Positions 30,387 through 33,685 of a stretch of 33,685 bases of DNA are shown here, piece after piece. Position numbers and translations under genes: made by a program. The DNA comes from an uncultured Oscillospiraceae bacterium (GTDB taxonomy: Bacteria; Bacillota; Clostridia; Oscillospirales; Oscillospiraceae): positions 1 through 33,685 of the forward strand of contig CANPVS010000023.1 of the NCBI GenBank assembly GCA_947581795.1, read 5' to 3'. The notes beneath the pieces are model-generated. The model did no database searches. It was not told the origin of the DNA and worked only from the letters and a program-made list of their open reading frames with translations. The first letter of the stretch is position 1; every line of letters starts with the position of its first letter.

Positions 30387-31332
30387 AAATCTGCAAGGCG
30401 GAAAATTCGGCCGCTATGGCGCGGGCGGTCCGGTCCAGAGCGGCCCGGTCCGGCTCTGCGTCCCAGCGGACCCAATGGACCTCCGGGCGGCTCCGCAGCC
30501 AGGTGAGCTGGCGCTTGGCGTACTGGCGGGAGGCCCGGCACACCGCGTCTATGGCTTCCTCCAGAGAGCACCGGCCCGCCAGGTGCTGGGCCACCTCCTT
30601 GTAGCCGATGGCCTGCATGGCGGTGCACTGGGGGCTCAGACCTCCGTCCAGCAGACAGCGGACTTCCTCGACCAGCCCCTGGTCGAACATGGTCCGGGCC
30701 CGCCGGTCTATGCGGCCGTAGAGCACCTGCCGGTCCGCGAAGTCCAGGGCCACGGTGTACGCCTCATACCGGGGCGGGACCAGCTTGGACTGCTCATCGT
30801 GCCATGTAATGGTCTTTCCCGTGAGGGCATATACCTCCCAGGCCCGGACCAGCCGCTTTTTGTCCCGGGGGTGAAGCTGGGCCGCCCGGTCCGGGTCCAC
30901 GGCCGAGAGCTTTTCCCGGAAGGCCCCGCCGCCGATGGAATCGTACTCCGCCTCGATGGCCCGGCGGGTATCCGGGTCCGAGGGGGCGGCGGCATAGTCC
31001 GTGCCACGGACGAGGCCGTCGATGTAAAGACCCGTGCCGCCCACCACCACGGGCTGCTTTCCCCGGCGGAAGATGTCGTCGGCGCAGGCGGCGGCCATCT
31101 TCGCGTATTTGGCAGTGGAGAAGTTCTCCCCTGGGTCGGCAACATCCAGCATGTGGTGCGCAACGCCTTCCATCTCAGAGGCGGTGGGCTTGGCGGTGCC
31201 GATGTCCATGCCCCGGTATATCTGCATGGAGTCGGCGGAGACCACCTCCCCATCCAGCAGCTTTGCCAGCGCCACACCCAGGGCGGTCTTGCCCGTGGCG
31301 GTGGGGCCGGTGATCACAAGAAGCCTGGCCAT
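30385..31332 (-). CDS. miaA: tRNA dimethylallyltransferase MiaA
   Basis: A 315-residue enzyme that adds a dimethylallyl group to A37 of tRNAs reading U-starting codons. The P-loop GPTATGKT is at 8-15. SADSMQIYRGMDIGTAKP and VVVGGTGLYIDGL are family signatures. The product is the substrate of MiaB, whose gene begins divergently at 33303. The start is taken as the ATG at 31332, two bases after the mutL stop; a TTG at 31338 has a better-spaced GGGAG and would overlap the stop by four bases, so it is a real alternative. Cotranscription with mutL is expected. Confidence 0.96.
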   Translation of the reverse strand: MARLLVITGPTATGKTALGVALAKLLDGEVVSADSMQIYRGMDIGTAKPTASEMEGVAHHMLDVADPGENFSTAKYAKMAAACADDIFRRGKQPVVVGGTGLYIDGLVRGTDYAAAPSDPDTRRAIEAEYDSIGGGAFREKLSAVDPDRAAQLHPRDKKRLVRAWEVYALTGKTITWHDEQSKLVPPRYEAYTVALDFADRQVLYGRIDRRARTMFDQGLVEEVRCLLDGGLSPQCTAMQAIGYKEVAQHLAGRCSLEEAIDAVCRASRQYAKRQLTWLRSRPEVHWVRWDAEPDRAALDRTARAIAAEFSALQI

Positions 31333-31334
31333 GG

Positions 31335-33203
31335 TCAATGCTGAATTCTCCCGAACTGCCGGTCCAGCTCCTTTTTCGTGAGCGTCACGGCCACAGGGCG
31401 GCCATGGGGGCAGTACTTGATCTCCCCGGAGGCCACCTTCTCCGCCAGGACCTGCAGCTCGGCGGGGTCCGTGTCCCAGCCCGCCTTGATGGCGGCCTTG
31501 CAGGCGATGGTCTGCAGCACCCCGTCCCGGGCCAGGTCATGGGCCCCGGTCCGGAGCTTCTCGCATATCTCCTCCAGGGCAGCCCCGGTCTGGCCGGGGT
31601 CCATGCCCTCGGGCACGGCCCGGACGATCATATCCTCCTCGCCGTATGCCTCCAGCTCAAAGCCCATGTCCCGCAAAAGCTCTTCGTTGGCCGCGATGGC
31701 CTCCCGGTCCTCCGGGGCGGGACGCCAGATCTGGGGCTGGAGAAGGGCCTGGCTCATGATCTGCCGGCCCATGGCCTTCAGCCTATCGAAATTCATCCGC
31801 TCGTGGGCGGCGTGCTTGTCGATGAGCAGGATCTTGTCCCCCTGCTCGGCGATGATGTAGGTGCGCAGCACCTCCCCCGCCACCCGGACGGGGGCGTCCT
31901 CCGTTATGGGCGTTTCCGCAGCGGGCGCGGGCTTTTCCGGCGCGGCCGCGGCGGGCGTTCTGACAGCCGCCGAACGGGCCGGGGCGGCAGGCGCCGGGGC
32001 GCTCTTCTTCGGCAGGGAATAGCCGCCGCTGCTCTTGGGCGTGGGCCGGGGGGTGTAGACCACCGAGGCGCCGGTGCCGTAGGCGGGGCGGGGACTGTGC
32101 AGGTCCATGCGGGTCTGCTCCGGGGCCGGAGTCGGGGGCGTCTTCTCCCGGACCGGGGCCTGGGGGGCCAGTTTTTTCTCGGTGGACTTGGAAAGGCGCA
32201 TCTGCAGGGTGTCTTTCTCCCCCTGCAGGGCGCTGAGAGCGCTGTAGTAGACGGCGTCAAAGACCCGCTTTTCCGAGGAAAATTTCACCTCGTTTTTCGT
32301 GGGGTGGACGTTCACGTCCACCGCCCCGGGGCTCAGGGTGATGTAGAGCACGCAGGCGGGGAAGCGGCCCACCATGAGGGTGTTTTTATAGGCCTGCTCC
32401 AACGCGGCCTGGAGGCTCTGGGACCGGATGGACCGGCCGTTCACGAAGAAAAACTGCATGGCCCGGCTGCCACGCCCGGCGGCGGGAGAGCTGATGAAAC
32501 CCGATACGGCCACGCCCTCGTTCTCCCCCTCGGCGGGGAGCATGGAAAGGGCCGCGTCCCGGCCCAAAATGGCGTACAGCGCCGACTCGGGCCGCCCGTC
32601 CCCGGGGGTGAAGAACTCCTCTTTCCCGTCCTTCACGCACCGGACGGACACGTCCGGCCGGCCCAGGGCCACCCGCGCGGCCTGCTGGACGCAGAAAGAC
32701 CCCTCCGCCCGGTCGGACTTCATGAACTTCAGGCGGGCGGGGGTGTTGTAGAAGATATCCCGGACCGTGAACACGGTGCCCTGGGGGCAGCCGGCGGCGT
32801 GCATGTCTTGGATGTCCCCGGCCTGGACGGACACGAAGGTGCCCTCCGCGTCCTCCCTCCGGCGGGTGAGCAGGTCCACCCGGCTCACGGCGGAGATGGC
32901 CGCCAATGCCTCGCCCCGGAACCCCATGGTCTCGATGGCCTCCAGGCCCCGCTCGTCACGGAGCTTCGATGTGGCGTGGCGGAGGAAACAGTTGCCCGCG
33001 TCGTCGGGGGCCATGCCGCAGCCGTCGTCGGTGACCCGGATATAGGTGGCGCCGCCGCCTTTAAGCTCCACGGTCACGTTTTTCGCCCCGGCGTCCAGGG
33101 CGTTCTCCATGAGTTCCTTCACCACGCTGCCGGGCCGTTCCACCACCTCGCCGGCGGCGATCATGTCCGCCACATGAGGGGAGAGGATGTTGATGACTGC
33201 CAT
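31335..33203 (-). CDS. mutL: DNA mismatch repair protein MutL
   Basis: A 622-residue MutL. The GHKL ATPase domain holds IAAGEVVERPGSVVKELMEN, the DDGCGM loop and FRGEAL. A Pro/Ala-rich linker (about 345-440) joins it to a C-terminal dimerisation domain with endonuclease motifs: DKHAAHERMNFD starting at D462, and CPHGRP with C598 and H600. The first motif differs slightly from the usual DQHAxxERxxYE, with Asp at its last position. MutL nicks the new strand during mismatch repair. The start is the ATG at 33203 with AAGGAGA upstream. mutS is not in the window. Confidence 0.97.
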   Translation of the reverse strand: MAVINILSPHVADMIAAGEVVERPGSVVKELMENALDAGAKNVTVELKGGGATYIRVTDDGCGMAPDDAGNCFLRHATSKLRDERGLEAIETMGFRGEALAAISAVSRVDLLTRRREDAEGTFVSVQAGDIQDMHAAGCPQGTVFTVRDIFYNTPARLKFMKSDRAEGSFCVQQAARVALGRPDVSVRCVKDGKEEFFTPGDGRPESALYAILGRDAALSMLPAEGENEGVAVSGFISSPAAGRGSRAMQFFFVNGRSIRSQSLQAALEQAYKNTLMVGRFPACVLYITLSPGAVDVNVHPTKNEVKFSSEKRVFDAVYYSALSALQGEKDTLQMRLSKSTEKKLAPQAPVREKTPPTPAPEQTRMDLHSPRPAYGTGASVVYTPRPTPKSSGGYSLPKKSAPAPAAPARSAAVRTPAAAAPEKPAPAAETPITEDAPVRVAGEVLRTYIIAEQGDKILLIDKHAAHERMNFDRLKAMGRQIMSQALLQPQIWRPAPEDREAIAANEELLRDMGFELEAYGEEDMIVRAVPEGMDPGQTGAALEEICEKLRTGAHDLARDGVLQTIACKAAIKAGWDTDPAELQVLAEKVASGEIKYCPHGRPVAVTLTKKELDRQFGRIQH

Positions 33204-33236
33204 AGCGATCTCCTTCGTATCCGTAAACACTTTTCG

Positions 33237-33265
33237 TTGATTATATCACAAATAAATGGTAATAT
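33237..33265 (+). promoter_or_regulatory. Extended -10 promoter of miaB
   Basis: -35 TTGATT (33237-33242), a 17-base spacer and -10 TAATAT (33260-33265), preceded by TGG as an extended -10 element. It faces miaB and overlaps the opposite mutL promoter almost completely. Confidence 0.75.
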
Positions 33266-33268
33266 AAA
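33240..33268 (-). promoter_or_regulatory. Extended -10 promoter of mutL-miaA
   Basis: On the minus strand -35 TTTATA (33268-33263), a 17-base spacer and a perfect -10 TATAAT (33245-33240), preceded by TGA as an extended -10 element. The start would lie about 30 bases before the mutL ATG. Confidence 0.75.
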
Positions 33269-33302
33269 GTGCCAACTACCTTGCCAAGGAGAACAGCGCC
33301 CT

Positions 33303-33685
33303 ATGTACCAACGCCGGGAGATCACCACCCAGGAACGGCTCCAGCAGGAGCAGTTTTGCGAGAAGATAAAGTCCCTCATTGCCCGCCGGCCCCACTATGC
33401 CCTGGTGGACACCTATGGCTGCCAGCAGAACGAGTCCGACAGCGAGATACTCAGAGGGTGGCTGGTCCAATGCGGCTATGAGCTCACCGATGATGAGGAC
33501 GAGGCGGACCTCATTGCCGTGAACACCTGCGCCGTCCGGGAGCACGCGGAAAAGCGGGTGCTGGGCAACGTGGGGGCCCTGAACCACAAGAAGGCGAAAA
33601 ACCCGGAGCTCATCGTGTGCGTGGGCGGGTGCATGACCCAGCAGCCCGTCATGCGGGAGAAGATCAAAAACTCCTATCAGGTGGT
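33303..33685 (+). CDS. miaB: tRNA-2-methylthio-N6-dimethylallyladenosine synthase MiaB, N-terminal part (runs off the window)
   Basis: The first 127 codons of MiaB, a radical-SAM enzyme that adds a methylthio group to i6A37 of tRNA, the product of MiaA. The N-terminal UPF0004 domain is visible with its three conserved cysteines in TYGCQQNESDSE, NTCAVREHAEKRV and VGGCMTQQP, which bind the auxiliary iron-sulphur cluster. The radical-SAM and TRAM domains lie beyond position 33685. The ATG at 33303 has AAGGAG about 11 bases upstream. It is divergent from mutL-miaA, so both steps of the same tRNA modification start from one intergenic region. Confidence 0.95.
   Translation, partial: MYQRREITTQERLQQEQFCEKIKSLIARRPHYALVDTYGCQQNESDSEILRGWLVQCGYELTDDEDEADLIAVNTCAVREHAEKRVLGNVGALNHKKAKNPELIVCVGGCMTQQPVMREKIKNSYQV

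Overview
The window looks like chromosomal DNA of a GC-rich Clostridia, most likely an Oscillospiraceae-type gut Firmicute. This is inferred from the Firmicutes gene orders ylxM-ffh-rpsP and yggS-sepF-divIVA-ileS-lspA-rluD, AGGAGG-type ribosome binding sites, high GC, and an lgt next to a YmfF/YmfH peptidase pair. No rRNA, tRNA, CRISPR array or phage gene was seen.

Layout. Positions 1-1952 (minus) hold ylxM-ffh-rpsP (translation and protein targeting) behind a consensus promoter. Positions 1977-2608 hold two small divergent Xre-type regulators with a near-perfect 17-bp palindrome between them. Positions 2670-9551 (plus) are one 2293-residue membrane enzyme with the domain plan of a cyclic beta-1,2-glucan synthase. 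Positions 9594-12988 (plus) are a TetR-controlled operon: a flavin reductase-like gene, tetR, an aldo/keto reductase, a cyclophilin-like lipoprotein and a carboxymuconolactone decarboxylase-like protein. Its first gene is broken by a 185-bp non-coding element made of consecutive hairpins. Positions 13006-14091 (minus) encode a KDG kinase-like PfkB protein. Positions 14252-18428 (plus) hold an inactive/active M16 peptidase pair, lgt and a coiled-coil protein. Positions 18442-21260 (minus) hold a GT-C-like membrane protein, a lipoprotein and a GtrA protein, preceded by a 286-bp hairpin-rich non-coding stretch.

Positions 21547-33203 (minus) are a long housekeeping block: mutL-miaA, hfq, a HlyD-like membrane protein, yggS, sepF, divIVA, ileS, lspA and rluD. 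It links mismatch repair, tRNA modification, RNA chaperoning, cell division and lipoprotein maturation. miaB starts divergently from mutL at 33303 and runs off the end.

The strongest unusual signals are: the hairpin-array element, whose precise removal restores the flavin reductase frame; paired TetR operators around a consensus promoter; the GT84-GH189-GH94-like giant enzyme; an LspA with an extra ~190-residue disordered tail ending in an acidic motif; and an isoleucyl-tRNA synthetase with altered HIGH and KMSKS signatures. Family assignments come from recognised motifs and gene order. No database search was run.
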